Position numbers and translations under genes: made by a program. A DNA stretch of 41,883 nt, from positions 1 through 41,883 of the forward strand of contig CAKZUK010000129.1 in the NCBI GenBank assembly GCA_937921775.1, in the 5' to 3' direction. Positions within the stretch are counted from its first letter, which is position 1; every line of letters starts with the position of its first letter. Under the pieces are notes generated by a model. That model was given only the letters and a program-made list of their open reading frames with translations. It was not told the origin of the DNA and ran no database searches. Source of the stretch: an uncultured Saprospiraceae bacterium. Its GTDB lineage: Bacteria > Bacteroidota > Bacteroidia > Chitinophagales > Saprospiraceae. Shown piece by piece: positions 34,475-41,883 of the stretch.

Positions 34475-35587
34475 TTAGGGAACTTCCTCTTCTATTCCAC
34501 TCACCAATCTCTTCACGATATTAAACTCGCTAAGAAAGACTCGTGCCATCACCCTCACCACAGTATATGCAGGTATTGCCAATACCATCCCTGTAATCCC
34601 CCCAACCTGTGCTCCCATCAGTACAATGATAAAAATTTCAAGCGGATGTGCTAATACACTATTTGAAAATATATACGGTTGCAAAAAGAAGTTGTCCAAC
34701 ATTTGCATCGCTGCAAAAACGCCAGCAACTTTTAGCAAGAGCGGCGCCATCTCTGAATAAAAGTCAATGCCTATATTAGAAGAAATGGTAACAAAAATAC
34801 CAAAGGCTGCACCCATAATTGGACCAAGATATGGGATGACATTTATAAGACCTGCGAAGAAACCAATCAAGAGCGCATTCTTAATTCCTAAAAGCCCTAA
34901 GAGTACGGAAACAAAAACAGTGATGACCGTGATCTGAACCAGTACACCTGCAAAATATCGCGTTAGTAATCGAGAAATACTATCTATCGATTTTTTAACA
35001 TGCTCATCATAGCCACTTGGCGCAATGGCTGTGAGAAAGTTCACAAATAAACCTTGTTCTTTTAGGAAAAAGAAAGTGATGAATACAACTGAAAAAACCG
35101 TAAATAATAGATTGCCTGCCACTGAAAAAATCGAACTAAAGAATGTTCCAATTCGGTCCCATTGGAACCATTTTCTAAAGGCATTTTGAATTTGCTCGCT
35201 TGGTGCTTCGCTTTGTTCCACCAAACCAATTTCAACCAACCAACTACTCATTTGATTTAAGGGAACTTCCAATGTTAAAATAAAATCAGAAAAATCAACA
35301 CTTCCTAAATTTCGAGTTTGATCAATAATGAGCGGAACGAATAACCAGACTAGGGTAAGCGTCAAAATAAAATACAACAACAAAGTCAAAACTGCTGCTA
35401 TATTTGGCCCTGCTTTGAATTTCCCAATCTTTAACTTTGATTGAAAAAAATGCATTAGTGGCTGACCAACCATAGACAGAACCCAGGCAATCAAAACATA
35501 GGTAACTATGTGTGTAAAATAATAAACCAAGGCTGCGAGTATCAATATAGAAACAGCAATGGCGATGTATTGATTACGTAATTTCAT
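34475..35587 (-). CDS. AI-2E family transporter (TqsA/PerM-like permease)
   Basis: 370 aa with about eight membrane helices: two pairs at the N terminus, an amphipathic central stretch at about 95-150 (DFILTLEVPLNQMSSWLVEIG), and a C-terminal set including IKNALLIGFFAGLINVIPYLGPIMGAAFGI, the most diagnostic segment (PF01594). The family includes AI-2 exporter TqsA and putative permeases or Na+/H+ antiporters, so the substrate here is unknown. It lies 39 bp downstream of the SGNH esterase gene on the same strand, and ends next to a 12-bp tandem repeat. Confidence 0.92.
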   Translation of the reverse strand: MKLRNQYIAIAVSILILAALVYYFTHIVTYVLIAWVLSMVGQPLMHFFQSKLKIGKFKAGPNIAAVLTLLLYFILTLTLVWLFVPLIIDQTRNLGSVDFSDFILTLEVPLNQMSSWLVEIGLVEQSEAPSEQIQNAFRKWFQWDRIGTFFSSIFSVAGNLLFTVFSVVFITFFFLKEQGLFVNFLTAIAPSGYDEHVKKSIDSISRLLTRYFAGVLVQITVITVFVSVLLGLLGIKNALLIGFFAGLINVIPYLGPIMGAAFGIFVTISSNIGIDFYSEMAPLLLKVAGVFAAMQMLDNFFLQPYIFSNSVLAHPLEIFIIVLMGAQVGGITGMVLAIPAYTVVRVMARVFLSEFNIVKRLVSGIEEEVP

Positions 35588-35626
35588 TTAGTTGTGATTA
35601 AAGTTTTGGCGTAGTTCATTACTTCG

Positions 35627-36322
35627 CTAAAGTAATGGCTTGAGTATTGTCCAAATATTCTCGGCTACAATTTGATGTCCTTCTTCTGTTGGATGTATAC
35701 CATCTTTGAGATTTAGTTCAGGAACACCACCTACTTTATCTAAAATGAAAGGAATCAAAGCTAGCTTGTTTGTCTTAGCCAAGCGAGGATACATCGCTCT
35801 GAATTTCCCTGTATAGTCATCTCCCATATTTGGTGGAGCCTCCATACCTGCCAGTACAATTTTAGTAGCAGGGTATTTAGCTTTCACTTTGTCTATGATG
35901 CCCTGTAGATTCTTTTCTGAGCTTGCGGGATCAACGCCTTGTAAAGCATCATTCCCACCCAATTCAAGAATAAAAATATCTACTCTTTGTTGGTCCAATA
36001 TCCAATCAACCCTACTAAATCCTCCAGCTGTTTTATCACCACTTATCCCGGCATTTATAACTCTATAATCAAGATTAAGCGAATCAATTCGCTTTTCAAT
36101 AAGGCCTACAAAAGCGTCAACAGGATCTATTCCATAACCAGCAGTAAGACTATTCCCAAAAAATAAAATCGTCTTACTTTTGGTAGCTTTTTTAGGCTTT
36201 ATGACTGTTTCTGGAGTTTTTATCGGTGTCTCAGGCTGTTGAGGCTTGGTTTTTGTATTAGAATCACAAGATATTATTAGTGTGATAAGCATACTGAAAA
36301 GGATGTATATTACTCGATTCAT
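35627..36322 (-). CDS. SGNH/GDSL-type esterase lipoprotein (TesA/arylesterase-like)
   Basis: 231 aa. The N terminus is a lipoprotein signal (IISC, Cys19), followed by a Pro/Lys/Thr-rich linker to about 49. The SGNH domain has all four blocks: FFGNSLTAGYG with Ser58, the Gly in INAGISGDKTAGG, Asn in ELGGNDALQG, and DGIHP with Asp207 and His210. The type matches TesA/arylesterases, which hydrolyse acyl esters and thioesters in the periplasm. Lipidation and linker suggest it is tethered to a membrane. Likely co-transcribed with the AI-2E-type permease downstream. Confidence 0.92.
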   Translation of the reverse strand: MNRVIYILFSMLITLIISCDSNTKTKPQQPETPIKTPETVIKPKKATKSKTILFFGNSLTAGYGIDPVDAFVGLIEKRIDSLNLDYRVINAGISGDKTAGGFSRVDWILDQQRVDIFILELGGNDALQGVDPASSEKNLQGIIDKVKAKYPATKIVLAGMEAPPNMGDDYTGKFRAMYPRLAKTNKLALIPFILDKVGGVPELNLKDGIHPTEEGHQIVAENIWTILKPLL

Positions 36323-36342
36323 ATTAATTCCGGTTTTATTGG

Positions 36343-36350
36343 CAAATATA
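36343..36350 (-). promoter_or_regulatory. Candidate -7 box for the SGNH esterase gene
   Basis: TATATTTG on the minus strand matches TAnnTTTG, 20 bp before the ATG at 36322. No clear -33 element. Confidence 0.4.
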
Positions 36351-36459
36351 GTATTGAAGTTGTTTAAAACTCTAATTATATCTGTGAAGTTGGTTTGGCG
36401 GTTTAATTAAGTCCCTCCGTCAATTTTATTTAATATCAAACGATTGTAGCGAAATAGAT

Positions 36460-36467
36460 TATCTTTG
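36460..36467 (+). promoter_or_regulatory. Candidate -7 box for the response regulator gene
   Basis: TATCTTTG matches TAnnTTTG, about 156 bp before the ATG. Isolated octamer match only. Confidence 0.3.
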
Positions 36468-36623
36468 AAAAAATTCAATAATCGATGTCTAAACACTAAA
36501 ATCCTATATTAATTGTTTTTTATGTATAAATAAAGTTCTTATCTGCACTGTTTTCTAATAAAAAAGCGAACATTTAGTGTATAAACTAGTATAACATCTA
36601 GATTCAGTCAAGGGATAAAGTAT

Positions 36624-37067
36624 ATGATGAATAATCAAAAAGTTAAAAAAATTATACTCGCAGAGGACAACCTTGCGGATGTAGAATTGACAAGGCTTGC
36701 ATTTGCAGATCTTGCACTTCCTATAGAATTGGTTCATGTCAATGATGGACAAGAGTTACTCAATTACTTGAATAACGCAGAATTATCTGAAATCGCACTT
36801 ATTTTGCTAGATTTGAACATGCCGAAAATTGGTGGTATTGAAATCTTAAAGATGATGTACAACGATGAAGAATACAAAAAACTTCCTATCGTAGTCCTTT
36901 CTTCTTCTCTTCACGAAAATGATATTGTGACTTGCTATGAATATGGTGCTAATGCCTATGTCAACAAGCCTATTGATATCAATGACTTCAATGTTGTGAT
37001 TGCTTCTATTGCAAATTTCTGGGTGGAGATCAATTTGTTACCAGTGTTTAATACGAGCAAGGTTTAA
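36624..37067 (+). CDS. Single-domain response regulator (Rcp1-type receiver)
   Basis: 147 aa, only a receiver domain. The acidic pair is in LAEDN (Glu14, Asp15), the phosphoacceptor is Asp63 in LLDLNMP, the switch Ser is in VLSSS (about Ser93), and the conserved Lys115 lies in VNKPID. The pattern with ELTRLAF and long NMPKIGG loop matches the Rcp1 class, receivers that pass phosphate from phytochrome-like or hybrid kinases and have no output domain. No kinase gene is adjacent. The stop codon ends one base before the stop of the convergent queG gene. Confidence 0.93.
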   Translation: MMNNQKVKKIILAEDNLADVELTRLAFADLALPIELVHVNDGQELLNYLNNAELSEIALILLDLNMPKIGGIEILKMMYNDEEYKKLPIVVLSSSLHENDIVTCYEYGANAYVNKPIDINDFNVVIASIANFWVEINLLPVFNTSKV

Positions 37068-37068
37068 T

Positions 37069-37998
37069 TTATTTCTTTTCCAAAAATTTAATGTTTCTTT
37101 TTAGCCCACTGTATTTGGTGCGCTTTAGTGCAGATTTTCTGAAAATTTTTCGAAATACTTCTTCTGTTATCTCTTCCCATTCGCTTTTCTTCATTTTCAA
37201 AAAATCTTCATGAGGTTCAAAATCACTTTCTTTATGTGGTTTGGAAAATCGATTCCATGGACAAACTTCCTGACAGATATCACAGCCAAAAGCCCAATTC
37301 TCAAACTCTCCTTTATATGCTTCGGGTATCGCCTCTTTCAATTCAATAGTGAAATATGAAATACACTTGCTTCCATCAAGCACATAACCATTTGAATCAA
37401 TTGCATCTGTAGGGCAAGCATCAATACAACGAGTACAGGTGCCACAAAAGTCTTTCATCGGTGTATCGTAATCTAGCTCAAGATCTATAATAAGCTCAGC
37501 TAAAAAAAAGTATGATCCTTGTTTTGGGTTGATAAGCAAAGTATTTTTTCCAATCCAACCATTACCACTTCGTTTAGCCCAATCTCGTTCTAATACCGGA
37601 GCCGAATCAACAAAACAACGACCAGCCACCTCTCCAATCTTTTCTTCAATAAACTGTAACAATGATTTAAGCTTTCGTTTAACGACGAAATGATAGTCTT
37701 CACCATATGCATAACTAGCAATTTTTGGTGCTTCCGGATCTTCTTGCTTTTTACTAGGGAAATAATTGTAGGTAAGTGAGACAACCGACTTTGCTCCTTC
37801 TACTAATTTGGTAGGATCTACTCTTTTCTCAAAATTATTTTCCATGTAATGCATCTTTCCATGCATTCCCTGATTCAGCCACTGCTCTAAACGACGGGCT
37901 TCTTCCTCCATATGCCCAGCAGCTGCCATGCCTATGAAATCAAAACCTAATCGCCTTGCTTCCTCTCTAATGAGTTGTGATCTTTTCGTCGTATTCAT
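37069..37998 (-). CDS. queG: Epoxyqueuosine reductase
   Basis: 309 aa. It reduces epoxyqueuosine to queuosine in tRNA wobble positions, using cobalamin and two 4Fe-4S clusters. Landmarks: the catalytic Asp region [27 protein letters not shown], first cluster [12 protein letters not shown], and second cluster with [13 protein letters not shown]. The C-terminal HEAT-like tail present in some longer homologues is missing, which is common in Bacteroidota. It is transcribed alone, just downstream of the uvrD/pcrA start side only by divergence of 3' ends; its own 3' end meets the response regulator with a 1-nt gap. Confidence 0.95.
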   Translation of the reverse strand: MNTTKRSQLIREEARRLGFDFIGMAAAGHMEEEARRLEQWLNQGMHGKMHYMENNFEKRVDPTKLVEGAKSVVSLTYNYFPSKKQEDPEAPKIASYAYGEDYHFVVKRKLKSLLQFIEEKIGEVAGRCFVDSAPVLERDWAKRSGNGWIGKNTLLINPKQGSYFFLAELIIDLELDYDTPMKDFCGTCTRCIDACPTDAIDSNGYVLDGSKCISYFTIELKEAIPEAYKGEFENWAFGCDICQEVCPWNRFSKPHKESDFEPHEDFLKMKKSEWEEITEEVFRKIFRKSALKRTKYSGLKRNIKFLEKK

Positions 37999-38039
37999 GA
38001 AAGGGTCGAATAAATGCTAAGGTTAATCTTTCAGATATA

Positions 38040-40328
38040 TCATGTTACAATCTGTAACTTCGCAAACTTCAACATGATTTTTTTCTGTGGGTTATCAATC
38101 CCCTTAAAGAAGATCGTTGCAATTTTACTTGCTTCAGAACCATCAATACTCAATACCTTACCTTCTCCAAATCGCATATGCAGAACTTTCATTCCGGTCT
38201 GTATCGATTCACTAGGACTAGGATTAAAGTCTTTTGGATTGATTCCTGACGGAGGGGCGGTGCTTGGACGGTTTGACCTAAAACTCCCCTTCACTCCTGC
38301 ACTGATTCTTTGATTCGTTGCTCCTGTTCCTCTTTGTTCTTGTCTTCCTCCAGTTCGAAGTGAACCTGCACTTTCTAAATGCGCTGGGTTGATTTCCATC
38401 AAAAAACGACTCATGCGATTTTCTTGCATCTTACCGTATCGGTATCTGCTTCGCGCAAAGGTAAGGGTCAAAAATTGTTCAGCTCTGGTTATAGCTACAT
38501 AAAACAGTCGTCGTTCTTCATCCAATCCTTCTGGACTATCCATTGACATGAATGATGGGAATAATTTTTCTTCCATACCAACTACAAACACTGACTTGAA
38601 TTCAAGTCCTTTAGCAGAGTGTACTGACATTAAGGTAACTGAATTATCTTCTTCGCCTTCTTTATCTTGATCGGTCAACAACGAAATACTTTGCAGGTAG
38701 GTTGCCAATGTTTTATCCTCGACTTCACCATCTGGAGCAATTCTTTCTGTTTCTACAAACTCACTCATGCCATCCAATAGAGCGTTTACATTTTCCAATC
38801 GTCCCATTCCTTCTATGGTTGTATCCGCTTTCAGAGTATCAATGATTCCCGATTGTCGGGTAATTAGTTTTGCAATTTCGTAGGCATTTTCGTTAGCTGC
38901 TTTGGATTGAAAATGTCGGATCATTTTTTTAAAATCCAGCATAGAATTTCTTGCTTTCGTTGACACCTTAACTACATCTACAGTATCCCAAACACTCTTA
39001 TCTAGCTCAGTTGCAAGGCTAGTCAACTTATCTACTGATGTTTTTCCAACCCCTCTTTTCGGATAATTAATCACTCTCTTTAATGCCTCTTCATCGTTTT
39101 GATTGACGACCAAACGTAAATAGGCAATTAAATCTTTTACTTCTTTTCGTTGATAAAAAGACAATCCTCCAAAGACGCGATAAGTAATATTTTGTCTACG
39201 TAAATATTCTTCAAAACTTCTGGACTGTGCGTTCGTTCTATATAAGATAGCAATCTCTTTGTTCTTCAGATGGTATCTTGTTTTTTGTTCAACAATCATC
39301 CCTGCGACTCTGCGTCCTTCCTCTGAATCAGTCATAGCCTGTACCACCTGTATCTTTTGACCAGAACCCTTATCAGACCAAATCTTCTTTTGTATTTGTT
39401 TTTGATTGTTGGTGATTACCTCGTTGGCAGCTTGAACGATATGTTCCGTTGAACGGTAATTCTGCTCCAGCTTAAAGGTTTTCAATTCTTTAAAGTCGTT
39501 TTGAAAATCTAGGATATTTTTGATGGTTGCTCCACGAAAAGCATAGATACTTTGTGCATCATCTCCTACCACACAAACATTGTTGGGGCTTCCATTATAG
39601 CAAACCAACATTCTTAAAATAGCGTACTGCAAAGTATTCGTATCCTGAAACTCATCGACCAAAACGTAGCGAAATTTTTTCTGATATTTTTCTCTGACGT
39701 TATCTGGGTTTTTATTTAATAATAGATAAAGCTGATAAAGTAAATCATCAAAATCCATTGCACCTGCTTTTTTACATCGAGCTGCATAGGTTTGATAAAT
39801 TGCACCTACTTCAGGGATCTTTGCCATTCTATCTTCCAACATTTTCTCAGGACTGTTGGCATAAGCCATTGCTGACATAATATTACTCTTGGCTGAAGAA
39901 ATTCTTCCCCGAACGGTATTTGTATTATAAACTTTAGGGTCAAGCCCTTTCTCTCTAATAATTGAATTGATCAAACTCTTTGAATCATCTGAGTCGTAAA
40001 TTGTAAAGTTAGAAGGGTAGCCTATTTTTTCCGCCTCTACTCTAAGTATTCTAGCAAATACAGAGTGAAAGGTACCTGCCCATAAACTATTTGCCCGATC
40101 ACCAACTACCAATGAAATTCTTTCTTTCATTTCCTTGGCAGCCTTGTTGGTAAAAGTTAGCGTTAGAATTTCCCAAGGGGCAACGCCCTCATTAACCATA
40201 TGAGCTATGCGATATGTTAGTACCCTTGTTTTTCCTGAACCTGGCCCAGCCACTACCAATACCGGTCCTTCTGTTGTGGTGGCTGCTTGTCTTTGTATAT
40301 CGTTGAGTTCGTTTAAAAAATTAGTCAT
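38040..40328 (-). CDS. UvrD/PcrA-type ATP-dependent DNA helicase
   Basis: 762 aa from ATG 40326-40328; the frame extends 14 codons upstream, but the family begins FLNELNDIQRQAA. All superfamily 1A motifs appear in order: Q motif, Walker A GPGSGKT, TFTNKAAKEM, VDEFQDTN, GDDAQSIYAFRGA, QNYRS, SVHSAKGLEF, and YVAITRAE. The end has the PcrA-type tail RFGEGKVLSIDG, which follows a Gly/Ser/Arg linker and resembles the RNA-polymerase-binding Tudor region. It acts in repair and removal of proteins from DNA. It lies downstream of the AhpD-like gene by 79 bp on the same strand. Confidence 0.95.
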   Translation of the reverse strand: MTNFLNELNDIQRQAATTTEGPVLVVAGPGSGKTRVLTYRIAHMVNEGVAPWEILTLTFTNKAAKEMKERISLVVGDRANSLWAGTFHSVFARILRVEAEKIGYPSNFTIYDSDDSKSLINSIIREKGLDPKVYNTNTVRGRISSAKSNIMSAMAYANSPEKMLEDRMAKIPEVGAIYQTYAARCKKAGAMDFDDLLYQLYLLLNKNPDNVREKYQKKFRYVLVDEFQDTNTLQYAILRMLVCYNGSPNNVCVVGDDAQSIYAFRGATIKNILDFQNDFKELKTFKLEQNYRSTEHIVQAANEVITNNQKQIQKKIWSDKGSGQKIQVVQAMTDSEEGRRVAGMIVEQKTRYHLKNKEIAILYRTNAQSRSFEEYLRRQNITYRVFGGLSFYQRKEVKDLIAYLRLVVNQNDEEALKRVINYPKRGVGKTSVDKLTSLATELDKSVWDTVDVVKVSTKARNSMLDFKKMIRHFQSKAANENAYEIAKLITRQSGIIDTLKADTTIEGMGRLENVNALLDGMSEFVETERIAPDGEVEDKTLATYLQSISLLTDQDKEGEEDNSVTLMSVHSAKGLEFKSVFVVGMEEKLFPSFMSMDSPEGLDEERRLFYVAITRAEQFLTLTFARSRYRYGKMQENRMSRFLMEINPAHLESAGSLRTGGRQEQRGTGATNQRISAGVKGSFRSNRPSTAPPSGINPKDFNPSPSESIQTGMKVLHMRFGEGKVLSIDGSEASKIATIFFKGIDNPQKKIMLKFAKLQIVT

Positions 40329-40407
40329 ATTATGTATGTATAACACAAATTTTAAATTGCCAGCTGGCAATCAGGTTTATTTGTTTTGCTTTGAAGTTGT
40401 TATTTTG

Positions 40408-40758
40408 TTAGGCAACCTTTTCATTCTCAAGAGCTTCCCAATATTCAACTGCTCTTCTTGTATGAGGAATACAAATTGAACCACCTACCAGATTTGCAAT
40501 AGCGAACACCTCAAATACTTCTTCCTTATTTATTCCTATTTCATAACAAGTTCCAAGGTGATAAGCGATACAATCGTCACAACGTAGAACCATGGAAGCA
40601 ACAAGCCCCAGTAGTTCTTTCGTTTTTTTTGGTAACGCGCCCTCTTTGTAAGCATTCGTATCTAGGTTGAAAAATCGCTTGAGTACTTTATTATCTTGCC
40701 CAAGAATTTTTTCATTCATCTTTTCTCGATACTCATTAAATTCTTTTACTGCTGACAT
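40408..40758 (-). CDS. Carboxymuconolactone decarboxylase/AhpD-like protein
   Basis: 116 aa, a single all-helical AhpD-like domain. The redox or proton-relay motif is LRCDDCIAYHLGTCYEIG, with a Cys-x-x-Cys followed by His, the AhpD pattern rather than that of true decarboxylases. EVFEVFAIANLVGGS follows as the next conserved helix. Such proteins may act as thiol-disulfide partners against peroxides; the substrate here is not known. It is the first gene of a probable pair with the helicase gene downstream, which likely reflects position only. Confidence 0.9.
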   Translation of the reverse strand: MSAVKEFNEYREKMNEKILGQDNKVLKRFFNLDTNAYKEGALPKKTKELLGLVASMVLRCDDCIAYHLGTCYEIGINKEEVFEVFAIANLVGGSICIPHTRRAVEYWEALENEKVA

Positions 40759-40931
40759 GATTGTTAATTTAAATTTTACGAATATATTGATGCCCTATTT
40801 TTTATCAAAAAGTATTTGTCAAACTGTTTCTCTCAATTTTATCTATTTGTAATAGACAGGAATTAAAATCTTTGAATCTAATAAGGTCCAAGCTATCCTC
40901 ATTCCAGTAGCGAGATTTCAAATACAATTTA

Positions 40932-41408
40932 TTAAGCTCGTCCTCTATTCCTTAATGTCCATATAGATAGTAGCATTCTAAATGGAAACATGAATGTCGT
41001 AATTACTGCTCCTGCTCCAAAAAACATCATCTGGTTTCGAATAAAGGCTGTTAACTGATTCCTTTTTTCTATCGATAAGCTTGTATCTATAAAAGCTTCA
41101 ACACCATTTTCATCTAAGTATGTCTGAAAGGAATATAATTCACTAATCAGGTAAAAGATGAAAGGGATACTTAAAAATATAAGTACTGCTTTCAATTTTT
41201 GTTGTTTTGCTAAAAAAGTGTGGCGCAACAAAAAAATGTAGCGAGCCAATGTTATAAAAACAACGACAAAAAGAATATTAATCTTTGTGAAAGGATAGTG
41301 CTCTATGCTGCTGAGAATTGGAATAATGACTGCGGCGACGACGACAAGTGTGAAGATCCACCAGAGTAATTCCAGTTTTAAAGATAAGTTTTTTTTCTGG
41401 CTGCTCAT
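40932..41408 (-). CDS. Four-helix membrane protein, unknown function
   Basis: 158 aa with four hydrophobic helices (about 12-30, 38-58, 69-90, 126-150). A polar loop of about 35 residues between helices three and four, including SFQTYLDENGVEAFIDTSLS, probably faces outside. I do not recognise a named family. It is transcribed alone, 173 bp before the AhpD-like gene and 379 bp from the 5S rRNA gene. Ordinary codon and base use; function unknown. Confidence 0.78.
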   Translation of the reverse strand: MSSQKKNLSLKLELLWWIFTLVVVAAVIIPILSSIEHYPFTKINILFVVVFITLARYIFLLRHTFLAKQQKLKAVLIFLSIPFIFYLISELYSFQTYLDENGVEAFIDTSLSIEKRNQLTAFIRNQMMFFGAGAVITTFMFPFRMLLSIWTLRNRGRA

Positions 41409-41747
41409 AAATATATTTTAAAAAGTAAATTTAACTAAATAGTTTGTAAACTAATTAACTTTTGATTTTGGTGCTCCCTTTTTCGGTTTTTCCTTCCTCA
41501 AATCCTTTTTTAATAATGAAGCAATCCAAGTGAAATTTGAGTCGAAAATCAGCAAATAGTTTTGACCATAAGCTAAAAGAGTTTGTTTTACAAACTATTA
41601 AATGAACAGACTTAATTTGAGATAGTTTTAATTTTCTATCGATATTAAAAGAAGAAGTACTAACACCTAGCTCTGAGAGCTATAGCAATGTCATTGCTCC
41701 ATTCACTAGTTGCTTTTTTTCATTTAAGTCTAGGGTAAAACGCAAAA
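41409..41747. other. Spacer between membrane-protein gene and 5S rRNA
   Basis: AT-rich with no convincing ORF. It contains a 13-bp inverted repeat, AATAGTTTGTAAA at 41438-41450 and its complement at 41587-41599, and a short hairpin AGCAATG/CATTGCT near 41684-41698. No tRNA is seen between the 5S gene and the protein gene. Confidence 0.5.
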
Positions 41748-41773
41748 AAGCCCATTGCTTTCGCAATGAGCTT
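41748..41773 (-). terminator. Terminator after 5S rRNA
   Basis: Minus-strand AAGCTCATTGC, loop GAAA, then GCAATGGGCTT followed by a TTTT run. It lies about 15 nt after the 5S 3' end and probably ends the rRNA operon. Confidence 0.88.
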
Positions 41774-41787
41774 AATTGTTATATTGA

Positions 41788-41883
41788 GTTGGCGGCGACC
41801 TACTCTCCCACCCTCTCGGGTAGTACCATCGGCGCTGAGGAGCTTAACTGCTCTGTTCGGAATGGGAAGAGGTGATCCCCCTC
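41788..41883 (-). rRNA. rrf: 5S ribosomal RNA, 5' end beyond the window
   Basis: The minus strand reads through CCGAACAGAGCAGTTAAGCT, then GCGCCGATGGTACT and GGGAGAGTAGGTCGCCGCC, the conserved 3' three-quarters of bacterial 5S rRNA. The 5' end lies past the right edge. It implies that an rRNA operon (16S, 23S, 5S) continues outside the window on the minus strand. The exact 3' end is estimated within a few bases. Confidence 0.95.

Larger units (their letters stand above)
36323..36623. other. Divergent promoter region between SGNH esterase and response regulator
   Basis: 301 bp, AT-rich. It contains one -7 match for each side: minus-strand TATATTTG at 36343-36350 and plus-strand TATCTTTG at 36460-36467. 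No RNA gene or repeat seen. Confidence 0.5.

Overview
The window reads as chromosomal DNA of a Bacteroidota bacterium, probably in or near the Saprospiria (inference). The signs are two type IX secretion/gliding proteins (a PorW/SprE lipoprotein and a PorP/SprF protein), a bactofilin, GSCFA and DUF4197 proteins, a Cys-rich CWC domain, AT-rich spacers, and promoter boxes matching the Bacteroidota -7 consensus TAnnTTTG. I see no phage, transposase, CRISPR array or tRNA. A partial 5S rRNA closes the right edge on the minus strand.

Layout. 1-2.5 kb: the end of a TIGR01777-type epimerase, a small HAD protein and a membrane-anchored M23 peptidase. 2.5-9.1 kb: PorW, a biotin carrier protein, two AtpI/AtpZ-type membrane proteins, a bactofilin and PorP. 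9.6-12.0 kb: a coupled two-gene unit, one an unusual trypsin-fold protease with a zinc ribbon and the other unrecognised; an inverted repeat lies upstream. 12.2-17.6 kb: GSCFA protein, amidohydrolase, DUF1015, GbsR-type regulator, GcvT. 17.7-25.5 kb, all minus strand: a HEAT-repeat/cyclophilin lipoprotein, a small membrane protein, PBP1A, AroB, an ABM-domain protein and a SAM hydroxide adenosyltransferase. 25.7-33.4 kb: PhoH, AroA, PabB, OmpA-family protein, glutaryl-CoA-type dehydrogenase and a FolB-CWC fusion. 33.6-41.4 kb: DUF4197 lipoprotein, AI-2E permease, SGNH esterase, single-domain response regulator, QueG, UvrD/PcrA helicase, an AhpD-like protein and a small membrane protein.

How the genes fit together. 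AroB, AroA, PabB and FolB sit within about 10 kb and feed the shikimate, chorismate and folate routes, but they lie on both strands and are not one operon. PBP1A, the M23 peptidase, the bactofilin and the OmpA protein concern the envelope. PorW and PorP belong to type IX secretion, but no secreted cargo with a sorting domain is present.

The least expected content lies between genes. (i) Two diverged copies of an element of about 150-165 bp sit between stop and start of consecutive minus-strand genes (14.55-14.69 and 23.04-23.20 kb). (ii) Short purine-rich repeats begin at or next to several stop codons. (iii) A GAATTAGAA-based inverted repeat occurs twice. (iv) A 27-bp tandem repeat encodes a 27-codon ORF made of three 9-residue units. 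The protease pair at 9.6-12.0 kb is the best candidate for an undescribed protein system. Its function is unknown from sequence alone.
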